The notes: generated by a model not told the origin, from the sequence alone. A stretch of 64,000 nucleotides of DNA from Tessaracoccus aquimaris (GCF_001997345.1 NZ_CP019606.1:3162001-3226000), one strand, 5' to 3'. Positions 38,825 through 48,965 are shown, counted from the stretch's first letter. A program made the numbers and translations.

Positions 38825-38892
38825 TGCGCCCGGCGGCACACACCAAGAACCTGTCCGGCCGCCTGGCCGCAGCAGAGAAAGTAGGAACTGGC

Positions 38893-40326
38893 ATGTTTGA
38901 GAGGAAATCGTCTCTCCGGCGACTCGCTGCCGGCGTGGGGGCATTCGCTCTGGCCGCGGCGGGATTCCTGGGGGCAGGGACGGCTCACGCCGCGCCCGGC
39001 AATATCGACCCAGAGGCTGAAGGCAATCTGTACGTACACAAGCACGTCGGCGACCCCGGTGGTGATGGCGCCCCGCACGACGGGACACCCAGAACGAGCC
39101 TGCCGGAACCGTTGGAGGGCGTCACCTTCACCATCCAGCGGATCAGCCACGACGGCACCCCCGTCGACCTGAACACCAGCGAGGGATGGGACCTCATCAA
39201 CGGTCTTCAGCCGGGCGACATCGGCCAGGACGGCTTCACCGCCGGTGCTGCCGACCCCCAGGTGACCGAGGCGGACGGCACGGCGTCGTTCGAGGGCCTC
39301 GACTTCGGCCTCTACCTCGTGACCGAGACCGACTCGGGGACGAACAACATCATCTCCAAGGTCGAGCCGTTCCTGGTCTCGGTGCCATTCCCCTCGGCTA
39401 ACGAGTGGCTGTACGACGTGCACGTCTACCCGAAGAACGTCCTGAACGTGACCGAGCCGACCAAGACGGTCGACGATCCCGGCCATGCGCTCGTCGAGGG
39501 CAGCACCGTGACCTGGACCGTCACCGCACCGGTCCCCGCCATCGCCACCGGCGACACGTACAAGAAGTTCGTGATCACCGACGAGTTCGACCCGCGCCTC
39601 TCGATCACCGAGGACGACGTGACAGTCACCATCGAGGGAGTCACGCTCGAGGACGCCGACTTCACGATCGACCCGGGCACGAGCCCCGGCCCGACCGTCG
39701 TGGTGACCTTCACCGAGACCGGACTCGCCAAGCTGGCGGCCGACCAGGACGTCGTGGTCACCTACAACACCACGGTTGAGGAACTGGGCGACACCGTCTT
39801 CATCGACAACATCGCCAACGTCAACACCAACGACACCGGCGTCGACACCACCGAGCCGGAGGTGTGGTTCGGGTCGGTCAAGGTGACCAAGGTCAACGCC
39901 GCCGACGCCGATCAGAAGCTGCAGGGCGCCGAGTTCGAGCTCTACGGCGACAGGGACGGGGCCGCTCTGAGTGACACCCCGTTCGTGACAGGCGATGACG
40001 GCACCCTCACCATCGAGGGCCTCTGGGTCGGCCTGACCGAGGGGTCCTCGAGGACGTACTGGCTGAAGGAGACCAAGGCCCCGGCCGGCTACATCACCCC
40101 CACCGGCGAGGATGCCTGGACCCAGGTGACCGTCACCGCCAACTCCCAGACCCCCGTCTCGGTGCACGTCGATCCGATCGAGAACACCAAGCAGCCCGGC
40201 CCGACCCTTCCGTTGACCGGTGGCGTGGGTGCCGCCGTCTTCGGTGGCACCGGCCTGGCGATGGTGCTCGTCGCCGTCGGCGCCATCGCGGTGGGCGCGG
40301 CGCGGCGTCGCCAGTCGACTCACTGA
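38893..40326 (+). CDS. SpaA-type backbone (major) pilin, locus 1
   Basis: Pilus shaft protein of 477 residues; ATG at 38893 after AAAGTAGGAACTGGC. Signal peptide MFERKSSLRRLAAGVGAFAL... to about residue 36. The pilin motif WLYDVHVYPKN near residues 171-181 supplies the Lys joined to the previous subunit's LPXTG threonine. Two or three Ig-like domains follow, with the E-box YWLKETKAPAGY near 395 for an intramolecular isopeptide bond. LPLTGG near 438, membrane helix and RRRQSTH end. Followed by a strong hairpin and the sortase gene. Confidence 0.95.
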   Translation: MFERKSSLRRLAAGVGAFALAAAGFLGAGTAHAAPGNIDPEAEGNLYVHKHVGDPGGDGAPHDGTPRTSLPEPLEGVTFTIQRISHDGTPVDLNTSEGWDLINGLQPGDIGQDGFTAGAADPQVTEADGTASFEGLDFGLYLVTETDSGTNNIISKVEPFLVSVPFPSANEWLYDVHVYPKNVLNVTEPTKTVDDPGHALVEGSTVTWTVTAPVPAIATGDTYKKFVITDEFDPRLSITEDDVTVTIEGVTLEDADFTIDPGTSPGPTVVVTFTETGLAKLAADQDVVVTYNTTVEELGDTVFIDNIANVNTNDTGVDTTEPEVWFGSVKVTKVNAADADQKLQGAEFELYGDRDGAALSDTPFVTGDDGTLTIEGLWVGLTEGSSRTYWLKETKAPAGYITPTGEDAWTQVTVTANSQTPVSVHVDPIENTKQPGPTLPLTGGVGAAVFGGTGLAMVLVAVGAIAVGAARRRQSTH

Positions 40327-40344
40327 TCGACACTCAACCACACC

Positions 40345-40373
40345 GGCGGGGAGGGACACAGTCCCTCCCCGCC
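40345..40373 (+). terminator. Hairpin between backbone pilin and sortase, locus 1
   Basis: Perfect 13-bp stem GGCGGGGAGGGAC / GTCCCTCCCCGCC with a 3-base loop, 18 bp after the pilin stop. No T run. The equivalent hairpin occurs in locus 2. Likely an attenuator or mRNA-stability element that keeps sortase expression below pilin expression. Confidence 0.7.
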
Positions 40374-40390
40374 GCACGAAGAAGGCTTCT

Positions 40391-41324
40391 GTGACCGCCT
40401 CCCCCGATCTCCGGCATACCCCCGGCCGGAGCCGCCCGACCGACGTCGACGATGGCGTGCCCCTGGCTCAACGCGGGGCTGGCGTTGGTCGGGCTGGTGG
40501 GCGTCCTGGTGATGTTGTATCCCAGCGTCGCGAGTTGGTTCGCGCAGTACTACCAGTCGCTGGTGATCCGGGACCTCTCGTCGAGCGTGCGTGAGGAGCC
40601 GTCCTCCCGCCTGCATTCCGAGATCAGCAAGGCGCGGGAGTACAACGACGCTCTGACAGGCGGGGCGCTGCTGTCGCCCGGGTCGAACGTCCCGGAGGGT
40701 TCCGGGACGTCGACGTCGGCGTTGGACTACTGGTCGATCCTCGACGCCGGTTCGGGGAACATGGGTCGGCTGCGGATCGACGCGATCGACGTCGACCTCC
40801 CGATCTACCACGGCACGTCAGACGAGACGCTCACCAAGGGTGTTGGGCATCTCGAGGGGACATCGCTTCCTGTCGGCGGCGAGTCGCAGCATTCGGTCCT
40901 GACGGCGCACCGAGGGCTGCCGTCGGCGACGCTGTTCGACAACCTCGGCGAGTTGAGCGTTGGGGACACGTTCACGATCGAGGTGTTCGGTGAGGTCCTG
41001 ACGTATCAGGTGATCGACACCCAGACGATCGAGCCGGAGAAGACCCAGGCGCTGGTCCCGCGGTACGGGAAGGACCTGGTGACGTTGGTCACGTGCACCC
41101 CGTTGGGGATCAACAGCCACCGCTACCTGGTGACGGGGGAGCGCATCACCCCGACCCCGATCGAGGACGTCGAACGGGCAGGCCAACGCCCCGAGATCCC
41201 CGGGTTTCCATGGTGGACCGTGCCGATGGGCGCTGCGGTGGTGGCCTTCGTGACGGTGATCGTGTGGAGCGGTTTCGCGAAGGCCCGCCGTCACTCGCTC
41301 AGCGTCGCCCGGCGCGCAGGCTGA
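40391..41324 (+). pseudogene. Class C (pilus) sortase, locus 1, N-terminal frame broken
   Basis: Pilus-polymerising transpeptidase. The intact part (from ATG 40452) has an N-terminal helix LNAGLALVGLVGVLVMLYPSV, a lid-like LDYWSILDAG, catalytic His in VLTAHRGLP, Cys in TLVTCTPLG, Arg in HRYLVTGER, and a C-terminal membrane helix. The natural start is probably GTG 40391, homologous to the paralogue's start: MTASPDLRHTP matches, then one base is missing near 40413 and another near 40457. Either these are sequencing errors and the gene is intact, or translation starts at 40452 without the cytoplasmic tail. All catalytic residues are present. Confidence 0.9.
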
Positions 41325-42092
41325 ACGGGCCCTTGGGCTGAGCGCCTTCGACGCGGGCACGCGCCCTGTCGACACCCTGTACGGGTTGGCGGGGGTGACG
41401 TTCTCGGGCGGTGCAGTGTCGATGGGCTGTCGCCCCATCCGTTCCGCTCGGCTTCGCGGGTAGCGAGGCGAGAGCCACGCGGCCTGTTTGAGGCTGCCGT
41501 TCGAACAGGAAGACCTCACGGCACTGGTGAGTGCTCGGACCCAGAGCGAGTCGCCACGTCCTCCGTTCCTGAACCGCCTCTGCGTTGGTCGGCCCGAAGC
41601 CGCGCGGATCCCGATGAACTGTCTCGGATTCTTGGCTTGCGGCATGAAACAAATAGGTCACATTCCCTGCGTCGTCTTGTCGCGACGCTTCTTGTCACCT
41701 CTCGATGCGGATGCATTCCGCATCGAGAAAAGGCGCAGGAATTTCAGAATAGAGGCCTTATGTCGGCCGCAGAGGCATATTTGCAGATCTTCCACATCCC
41801 CAATTGCGGGTGATAGTCGAGACACTTCTGCGGGCTGTTTCCTCGTGGAATTCCTCACGGTCACCGGAGGGCTGGGCAGCGCCGGCGAGCCCGCCTCGGG
41901 GCAGCGCGAGCGTCGATTCACGCTCAGGAGGCGGTCGCCGCGACACGCCCGGCCGCTCGGCTCGTGACCAAATTGAGACATATCGCGCGCCGTTTGCCGG
42001 TAAAGGCGGATTCACTAGCGATGCGATACCGGCGCAATTCTTGCTTTTGAGTAGATTTGCGTGATGGTCGAGGAATGGTCCGTCCAATGGCT
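41325..42092. other. Intergenic stretch between the two pilus loci
   Basis: About 770 bp without a supportable gene. The first part (about 41335-41400) has a degenerate GGGCTGAGC...TTCGACGCGGGCACGCG motif reminiscent of the repeats after locus 2. The second half is more AT-rich than its surroundings (for example 41640-41830). Confidence 0.45.
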
Positions 42093-42181
42093 TGACAGAC
42101 TCGCTATCCAACCGATTTGCTTTCGTGCAGGCGGGGGGTCTGAATTCGTGATTCCCCGGAATTGATCTGGGGGATTTCCTG
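42093..42181 (+). promoter_or_regulatory. Pilus locus 2 promoter and Shine-Dalgarno-sequestering hairpin
   Basis: TTGACA at 42093-42098, CGATTTGCTT and the pairing TCCCC (42153-42157) with the Shine-Dalgarno GGGGGA (42169-42174) are all conserved with locus 1, with identical promoter-to-ATG distance. Confidence 0.65.
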
Positions 42182-45100
42182 ATGTCGACCAATGATTCGC
42201 TCGGCTCTGCTCCACGTCGTCGCCGTTCGCGTCTGGCCGCGCGCGAGGGCCGACGCAGGGCTCTCGCCATCGGGATCGTCAGCGCCCTGAGCGCATCACT
42301 GGTCTTCGCTTCGGGCCTCGCCTACGCCAACGATCCGACGTCCCCGCCCGAACCGGTTGAGACGACGCTCGCCGTGAGTGATCAGGTCGAGGTGACGCTC
42401 GAGTCTGGCGAAGGGACCGAGGTGATTCCGCCTCCAAGCGAACCTGAGCAGACGCCCCCGGTCGGCCTCGATGCGGACGAGACTCCCATAGTTGTGGTCG
42501 ACCCCGCACCGTTCGAGGACCCGGCGACCGACGAGGCGCCGAACGGGGTCCTCGGCGAGGACGTGGCCCCCAAGGACGACCAAGCCCGGGAGCCGTCCGC
42601 CGAGAAGGCGCAGGAACCGGAGGGCCTACAAGCTGAGGCCCTGGCAGCCCCCGCACCCAAGGGCTGGGTAGTCACCGTGCAAAAGGGGACCTATCGCACT
42701 GCAGGTACTGCTGACACAGTCTCGGGGGAGCACACAGTCGGAGTGCGGTTCGGGATGTCGGTGGACACGTCAAGCGACCCGTTCGCCTACTGCGAGATCC
42801 AGCCTGGGAACGAAGGGAACTGTGTCTTCCCGGAGGTCATCACGCCGCCCGATGGCGACCTGACTGTGGTTATCAGGGAGCAGGCGCCAACGCCTGGCTC
42901 CGATGCCGCGATCCACCTCGGCACGCCGATCAAGAACCTGTCGACTCTCGATGATTACCGGATCGAGATAGCGCTGAAGAACAACAACAAGAGTCCAGTG
43001 GTGCCGAAAGGCATGACCAACCGTGCCCCGCGTGTAGCCAACCGAGTTGTCAATCCGCAACTGAATCAGACCTGCGGCGCTGGCGCGAAGGTTGCGGTCC
43101 TGCTTGACACCTCGGGGTCCGTCAACGGGTTCCAGGACACGCTGGCACGCGCGACCACCGCCCTCGTCGACGGTCTGGTCGGTACCCCTTCGAGTGTCGC
43201 TCTGTTGAGCTTCGCGCAATCGAGCCCTGGAGCCATTAGCAACCAGAAGTCACCCCTCAGTGTCCAGGCGGTTGCCGACGCGGCGGACTTCAAGAAGCTG
43301 TATGCGACGAATGACGGGAAGACCGCATCCTTCGTGCCGAAGGATGGAACAAACTGGGACAAGGGGCTCTGGGAGACCTCGCTCGGATCCGCGGCCTACA
43401 AGTACGACGTCGTGTTCGTTCTCACAGACGGGAATCCCACCTACTCGATAGGTGCAGGCGACGGCCGGGAGACCACCACACGCGAGTTGGAGAACGCCGT
43501 CTTCTCCGCCAATGCGATCAAGAAGACCGGAGCCCGCGTCATCACGGTGGGCATCGGTTCCAACCTCAACGACAACAACTTGGCCGCCATCTCGGGCCCG
43601 ACCAAGTTCGCGCCAGGCATGTCACTGAGCGACTTCGACTACATCTCCGCGGACTGGGCCAAGCTCGAGGGGGTGCTCAGCTCCTTCGCGGAGGGTCTGA
43701 AGTGTGAGGCGAGCATCACCGTTGAGAAGCAGGCCAAGCCGTACGGCGGGACCTACGCTCCCGCCGAGGGCTGGAAGTTCGGCCTGGCCAACTCTGGCGC
43801 GGCCTCGCAGATCCCAGCGCCTACGGAGTCGGACCCGGAGGCTACCCAGGCCACCGACGCTGCGGGCAAGGCGAAGTGGACGCTGAAGTTCGACAAGCCG
43901 GGCGACGAGGCGACCGCGACACTGACCGAACTCGAGGATCGAACCGGCTGGAGCCTTGCCGACCTGACCTGCGACGTCGGCGGGACCACGGTCGACCTGG
44001 CAGGAAAGAAGGTCTCCATCGAGGGCATCGGCATCGGCGAGAACATCACCTGCACGTTCAAGAACGAGGAGAAACTGGTCGGCGCCCTTGACATCACGAA
44101 GGCGCTCACCGGCGCGGATGCGCAGAAGTTCGGCGCGAGCGTGGACTTCCAGGGCGGCTTCACCTGTTCGCTCAACAACGCGACCGTCGCGTCCGGCACC
44201 TGGGCCAAGATTGGCGCGGGAGCGGCCACGCTGACGCCCGCGGCCGGCACGCCCGCCGCCAACCAGATTCCCGCCAATGCCGTGTGCACCGTCACCGAGA
44301 CCACGCCGACGGGCGGTCTCCCGAACCCGTCCTGGACGTGGGCCACCCCGACGGTGACCGGCCCGGTGACCATCGCCAGCGGGACGACCTCGACCGTCAC
44401 CGTCACGAATGCGGTCGAGCGGGTCTACGGCAACTTCCAGGTCACCAAGCAACTCGCGGAAGGGAGCACGGCCGACGCAACGCTCACCTACTCCGGCGGT
44501 TGGACCTGCACCCTCGGAGCCGAGGAGGTCAGCGGAGTTTGGGGGCCGATCGCGGCAGACGTGACCTGGGCGTCGACCGATGCCGATCGGATTCCGCTCG
44601 GCGCGAGTTGTGCGGTGACGAGCGAGACTCGTGACCAGTGGCCCGTCGCCGACGATCACTCCCACCAGTGGGACGGCGAGGCCGGATTCTCGGCCGCTGT
44701 CGTCTCCTCGAAGCAGGATCTTGGGACCGTGACGGTGACCAACACCACCAAGCGGGTGCTCGGCTCCGTGACGTGGAGCAAGGTCGACGCGACCGACGAG
44801 TCGCTGCTCGGCGGATCCTCTTGGACGATCGCCGGCCCGAGCTTCCCCGAGCCGGGCAAGCTCGTCGAGGACTGCGTGGCCGATGATCCGGCCCAGTGTG
44901 TCGGGCTGGACACCAATCCTGCCGAGGGCGAGTTCGCACTCAAGGATCTGCTCTGGGGCGAGTACACCGTCAACGAGACGGGGGTACCGACCGGCTACGT
45001 CGGCGGCCTGAGTTTCACCTTCACCGTCGCCGAGGCGACCTTGGACGTCGCCAAGGGCGCGCAGGCCAACGAGCGCAGGCCCGGGGCCGTGTCGTGGTCC

Positions 45101-46483
45101 AAGACCGACGAGGTCGGCGACCTGCTCGGCGGATCGGTGTGGAGCATCACGCCGCCCGAGGGTGGAGAGATCACCGTCGAGGACTGCATCGCGCTTGACG
45201 CCAAGGACTGCACCGGCGCCGACAGGGATCCGGCCGCAGGCAAGTTCCTCGTCGAGGGCCTCGCGTGGGGCACCCACCTCATCGCCGAAACGACGCCGCC
45301 GCAGGGTTACGACGGCGAGGCGAGCTTCAGCGTCGAGATCACGGCCGAGGTCGCGGGCAAGACGATCGATGGCAGCGCGCACAAGAACACCGCCCTGACC
45401 GGAACCCTCAAGTGGTTCAAGATTGACGCGGACTCGGAAAGCAAGCCGCTGCTGGGCGGGTCTGAGTGGACACTGAGGGGTCCGGGCGACGCCAAGCATG
45501 ACATCAAGGACTGCGTCGGGACCTGCACGGACGACCCGTTCACCGACCAGGACCCCGTCGCCGGCCAGTTCAGCATCGTCGGGCTCGTCTGGGGCGACTA
45601 CACCCTGACGGAGAAGACCGCGCCCGAGGGCTACACGGCCAGCGATGAGTCGTTCCCGTTCACGATCGACGCGACCAACGTCACGCAGACGAAGGAATTC
45701 ACGATCGAGAACACCCGCGAGACGGGCACCGTGACGTGGTCGAAGGTCGACGCGACCGACAAGTCGTTGCTGGCAGGGTCCAAGTGGACGCTGAAGGATC
45801 CCGAGAACGCGTCACATGAAGTCGTCGACTGCATCGGGACCTGCTCGGACGATCCGTTCACCGATCAGGACCCCGTCGCTGGCCAGTTCAGCATCAAGGG
45901 GCTCGTCTGGGGCGACTACGAACTGACGGAGTCGAAGGCGCCCTCCGGTTACGACATGTCCACCGATCCCATATTGTTCACGATCGATGCCACCAACGTG
46001 GCCGGCATTAGGCACCTGGGCGACATCGGAAACGAACGGATCCTGGGTTCGGTCGGCTGGACGAAGGTCGACGGTGCGGGCACGCTGCTCGCCGGTTCCG
46101 AGTGGAGCCTCACCGCTCCTAACGGCACGACCGTGGTCATCGAGGACTGCATCGAGACGGGCGGCGACAAGTGCCTCGGCCCTGACAAGAATCCCGGAGC
46201 CGGGTCGTTCGTGATTGAGGACCTCGAGTGGGGCGCGTACACGCTGGTCGAGACGAAGGCCCCGCCCGGCTACGCCCTAGACGCCACCGAGCATCCGTTC
46301 ACGATCGGCGCCGATGAACTGGCCGCCGGACTGGGCCCCATCCGCAACGTGGCCCATGAGGGACCCGTGCTGCCGCTCACCGGCGGCATCGGGCGGGACC
46401 AGATCATCCTCGCGGGAGCCTTCGTGGCCCTGCTCGCAGCCGTGGGCTATGGGGCCCGTCGGCGATTCGCCCGGGGCGCCTGA
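42182..46483 (+). CDS. Large LPXTG-anchored vWA adhesin / tip pilin, locus 2
   Basis: Paralogue of the locus 1 adhesin, 1433 residues. Same signal peptide region (MSTNDSLGSAPRRRRSRLA ... SGLAYAND), but the extra N-terminal domain of locus 1 is missing. vWA domain with MIDAS DTSGS near residue 308, DUF5979-like domains, then five CnaB modules instead of three. Modules 3 and 4 share TDDPFTDQDPVAGQFSI and arose by duplication. LPLTGG near 1396, helix, RRRFARGA. Differences from locus 1 are concentrated in the exposed stalk and N terminus, consistent with antigenic or ligand diversification. Confidence 0.92.
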   Translation: MSTNDSLGSAPRRRRSRLAAREGRRRALAIGIVSALSASLVFASGLAYANDPTSPPEPVETTLAVSDQVEVTLESGEGTEVIPPPSEPEQTPPVGLDADETPIVVVDPAPFEDPATDEAPNGVLGEDVAPKDDQAREPSAEKAQEPEGLQAEALAAPAPKGWVVTVQKGTYRTAGTADTVSGEHTVGVRFGMSVDTSSDPFAYCEIQPGNEGNCVFPEVITPPDGDLTVVIREQAPTPGSDAAIHLGTPIKNLSTLDDYRIEIALKNNNKSPVVPKGMTNRAPRVANRVVNPQLNQTCGAGAKVAVLLDTSGSVNGFQDTLARATTALVDGLVGTPSSVALLSFAQSSPGAISNQKSPLSVQAVADAADFKKLYATNDGKTASFVPKDGTNWDKGLWETSLGSAAYKYDVVFVLTDGNPTYSIGAGDGRETTTRELENAVFSANAIKKTGARVITVGIGSNLNDNNLAAISGPTKFAPGMSLSDFDYISADWAKLEGVLSSFAEGLKCEASITVEKQAKPYGGTYAPAEGWKFGLANSGAASQIPAPTESDPEATQATDAAGKAKWTLKFDKPGDEATATLTELEDRTGWSLADLTCDVGGTTVDLAGKKVSIEGIGIGENITCTFKNEEKLVGALDITKALTGADAQKFGASVDFQGGFTCSLNNATVASGTWAKIGAGAATLTPAAGTPAANQIPANAVCTVTETTPTGGLPNPSWTWATPTVTGPVTIASGTTSTVTVTNAVERVYGNFQVTKQLAEGSTADATLTYSGGWTCTLGAEEVSGVWGPIAADVTWASTDADRIPLGASCAVTSETRDQWPVADDHSHQWDGEAGFSAAVVSSKQDLGTVTVTNTTKRVLGSVTWSKVDATDESLLGGSSWTIAGPSFPEPGKLVEDCVADDPAQCVGLDTNPAEGEFALKDLLWGEYTVNETGVPTGYVGGLSFTFTVAEATLDVAKGAQANERRPGAVSWSKTDEVGDLLGGSVWSITPPEGGEITVEDCIALDAKDCTGADRDPAAGKFLVEGLAWGTHLIAETTPPQGYDGEASFSVEITAEVAGKTIDGSAHKNTALTGTLKWFKIDADSESKPLLGGSEWTLRGPGDAKHDIKDCVGTCTDDPFTDQDPVAGQFSIVGLVWGDYTLTEKTAPEGYTASDESFPFTIDATNVTQTKEFTIENTRETGTVTWSKVDATDKSLLAGSKWTLKDPENASHEVVDCIGTCSDDPFTDQDPVAGQFSIKGLVWGDYELTESKAPSGYDMSTDPILFTIDATNVAGIRHLGDIGNERILGSVGWTKVDGAGTLLAGSEWSLTAPNGTTVVIEDCIETGGDKCLGPDKNPGAGSFVIEDLEWGAYTLVETKAPPGYALDATEHPFTIGADELAAGLGPIRNVAHEGPVLPLTGGIGRDQIILAGAFVALLAAVGYGARRRFARGA

Positions 46484-46551
46484 TGCGTCGCGCGGCACAC
46501 ACCAAGAACCTGTCCGGCCGCCCGGCCGCAGCAGAGAAAGTAGGAACTGGC

Positions 46552-47979
46552 ATGTTTGAGAGGAAATCGCCGCTACGGCGACTCGCTGCCGGCATGGGGG
46601 CATTCGCTCTGGCCGTGGCGGGATTACTGGGAACGACGACGGCCCAAGCCGCGCCTGTCTCAGGCAACATCGACACGACGATTCAGGGCAACCTGTTCGT
46701 GCACAAGCACGTCGGTGACCCGGGCGTGGGAACCGCAGGCACTGGCGAGCAGACCAGCGTCCCGGGCAAGGCCTTGGAGGGCGTCACCTTCACCATCCAG
46801 CGCGTCCTTCACAACGGGACGCCCGTCGACTTGACGACCAGCGAGGGCTGGGACCTGGTCAAGGGGCTTGAGCCCGACGCCGTCGACAAGCCCGGTGGCG
46901 CCTTCACTGCGGGCGTAGCTGTGCCCGGGACAACGAAGGACGGCGGTACTGCCTCGTTTGTAGGCCTTGAGTTTGGCATGTACCTGGTGAAAGAGACCGA
47001 TTCCGGACTGAACAACATCGTCTCGAAGGTCGCCCCGTTCCTGGTCTCGGTGCCCTTCCCGTCGGCCAACGAGTGGCTGTACGACGTGCACGTCTACCCG
47101 AAGAACGTCCTGAACGAGACCGAGCCGACCAAGACGGTCGCGGACCCCGGCCACGCGCTCGTTGTGGGCAGCACGGTGGATTGGACCGTCACGGCACCCG
47201 TCCCAACCCTGGCCACCGGCGACTCGTACAAGGAGTTCGTGATCACCGACACGTTCGACGAGCGCCTCTCGATCGCCGAGACTGACGTCACCGTCACCAT
47301 CGCGGGCGTCGAACTTGTGGCCGGCGACTACACGATCGCCGTTGGAGCTGGTCCGGAGGTCGTGGTGACGTTCACCGACACAGGCCGCCCCAAGCTGGTG
47401 GCCGGCAAGGACGTCGTCGTCACCTACGCCACGAAGGTCCTGAGTCTGGGCGACGAAGCCTTCATCGCCAACATCGCCAACGTCAACACCAACGGCACCA
47501 TCCGCTACACCAATGAGCCCGCGGTGTGGTTCGGCTCGGTCAAGGTGACCAAGGTCAACGCCGCCAGCACCGGCCAAACGCTGGCGGGCGCCGAGTTCGA
47601 GTTGTACGACGCGGTGGACGGCAAGCTTGTCAACGCAGCGAAGTACACGACCGATGCCAACGGCGCCATCACCATCGACGGCCTTTGGGGCGGCAAGAGC
47701 GACAACCCCACGCGGGACTACTGGCTGAAGGAGACCAAGGCCCCCGCTGGCTACGTCACCCCAGCTGATGATGCCGCCTGGATCAAGGTGACCGTCACGG
47801 CTGACGCCACGACCCCGGTCTCGGTGCAGGTCGAGAACGCCAAGCAGACCGGACCCACCCTCCCGCTGACCGGCGGCGTGGGCGCGGCCATCTTCGGCGG
47901 CACCGGCCTGGCGATGGTGCTCGTCGCCGTCGGCGCCATCACGGTGGGCGCGGCGCGTCGTCGCCAGTCGACCCGCTGA
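46552..47979 (+). CDS. SpaA-type backbone (major) pilin, locus 2
   Basis: Paralogue of the locus 1 pilin, 475 residues, same leader GAAAGTAGGAACTGGC and signal peptide MFERKSPLRRLAAGMGAFAL. Pilin motif WLYDVHVYPKN near 172-182, E-box YWLKETKAPAGY, LPLTGG near 436, RRRQSTR end. The N-terminal domain is more diverged than the C-terminal domain when compared with locus 1. Confidence 0.95.
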   Translation: MFERKSPLRRLAAGMGAFALAVAGLLGTTTAQAAPVSGNIDTTIQGNLFVHKHVGDPGVGTAGTGEQTSVPGKALEGVTFTIQRVLHNGTPVDLTTSEGWDLVKGLEPDAVDKPGGAFTAGVAVPGTTKDGGTASFVGLEFGMYLVKETDSGLNNIVSKVAPFLVSVPFPSANEWLYDVHVYPKNVLNETEPTKTVADPGHALVVGSTVDWTVTAPVPTLATGDSYKEFVITDTFDERLSIAETDVTVTIAGVELVAGDYTIAVGAGPEVVVTFTDTGRPKLVAGKDVVVTYATKVLSLGDEAFIANIANVNTNGTIRYTNEPAVWFGSVKVTKVNAASTGQTLAGAEFELYDAVDGKLVNAAKYTTDANGAITIDGLWGGKSDNPTRDYWLKETKAPAGYVTPADDAAWIKVTVTADATTPVSVQVENAKQTGPTLPLTGGVGAAIFGGTGLAMVLVAVGAITVGAARRRQSTR

Positions 47980-47999
47980 TCGCCGATCAACCCCGACGC

Positions 48000-48028
48000 G
48001 ACGGGGAGGGACACGCTCCCTCCCCGTC
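48000..48028 (+). terminator. Hairpin between backbone pilin and sortase, locus 2
   Basis: Perfect 12-bp stem GACGGGGAGGGA / TCCCTCCCCGTC with a 5-base loop, 20 bp after the pilin stop; homologous in position to the hairpin at 40345-40373. No T run. Likely attenuator. Confidence 0.7.
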
Positions 48029-48050
48029 CCGTCGTATCAGGAAGGCTCAC

Positions 48051-48965
48051 GTGACCGCCTCCCCCGATCTCCGGCATACCCCCCAGCCGGAGCCACCCGA
48101 CCGACGCCACCGATGGAAGATGCCCTGGTTCAACACAGGGCTGGCGTTGGTCGGGCTGGTCGGCGTCCTGGTGATGCTCTATCCCAGCGTCGCCTCGTGG
48201 TTCGCGCAGTACAACCAGTCGCATGTCATCCGTGACCTGTCCTCCGCGGTCGACGACGAACCACCCGCCCGACTGCACGCGGAGATCCAGACGGCCCGCG
48301 AGTACAACGACGCCCTGACCGGCGGGGCGCTGCTGTCGCCCGGGTCGAACATTCCGAAGGGCTCCGGCACTTCAACCTCTGCCCTGGACTACTGGTCGAT
48401 CCTCGACGCTGGTTCGGGGAACATGGGTCGGTTGCGGATCGACGCGATCGACGTCGACCTGCCGATCTACCACGGCACATCGGACGAGACCCTCACCAAG
48501 GGCGTCGGCCACCTGGAGGGAACCTCGCTCCCCGTCGGAGGGGAGTCGCAGCATTCGGTCCTGACGGCACATCGCGGCCTGCCTTCCGCGACGCTCTTCG
48601 ACAACCTCGGCGACCTGAAACCGGGAGACACGTTCACGATCGAGGTCTTCGGTGAGGTCCTGACCTATCAGGTCGTCGACACCCAGACGATCGAGCCGGA
48701 CAAGACCCAGGCGTTGGTCCCGCGCTACGGCCGGGACCTCGTGACGCTCGTCACCTGCACCCCGTTGGGGATCAATACCCACCGCTACCTGGTGACGGGG
48801 GAGAGGATCACCCCGACCCCGATCGAGGACGTCGAACGGGCGGGCCAGCGCCCGGAAATCCCCGGCTTCCCGTGGTGGACGCTCGCCCTCGGAGGTGCCG
48901 TCCTGGCCTTCGGGACTGTGGTCGTCTGGAGCGGGTCCACTAAGTCGCGCCGCGCCGTTGGTTGA
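48051..48965 (+). CDS. Class C (pilus) sortase, locus 2
   Basis: Intact pilus sortase, 304 residues, GTG start. N-terminal tail MTASPDLRHTPQPEPPDRR, membrane helix, catalytic His (VLTAHRGLP), Cys (TLVTCTPLG near 234-236) and Arg (HRYLVTGER), C-terminal helix. Highly similar to the locus 1 enzyme. It ends KSRRAVG because a dispersed repeat beginning GTTGGTTGAGCC supplies the stop codon; locus 1 has a longer, different ending (ARRHSLSVARRAG). Confidence 0.95.
   Translation: MTASPDLRHTPQPEPPDRRHRWKMPWFNTGLALVGLVGVLVMLYPSVASWFAQYNQSHVIRDLSSAVDDEPPARLHAEIQTAREYNDALTGGALLSPGSNIPKGSGTSTSALDYWSILDAGSGNMGRLRIDAIDVDLPIYHGTSDETLTKGVGHLEGTSLPVGGESQHSVLTAHRGLPSATLFDNLGDLKPGDTFTIEVFGEVLTYQVVDTQTIEPDKTQALVPRYGRDLVTLVTCTPLGINTHRYLVTGERITPTPIEDVERAGQRPEIPGFPWWTLALGGAVLAFGTVVVWSGSTKSRRAVG

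Noticed and set aside
35984..39088. A 1034-codon minus-strand frame opposite the locus 1 adhesin
   Set aside because: Mirror of CnaB repeats; Arg/Gly-rich repetitive translation with no domain, and the plus-strand gene is certain.
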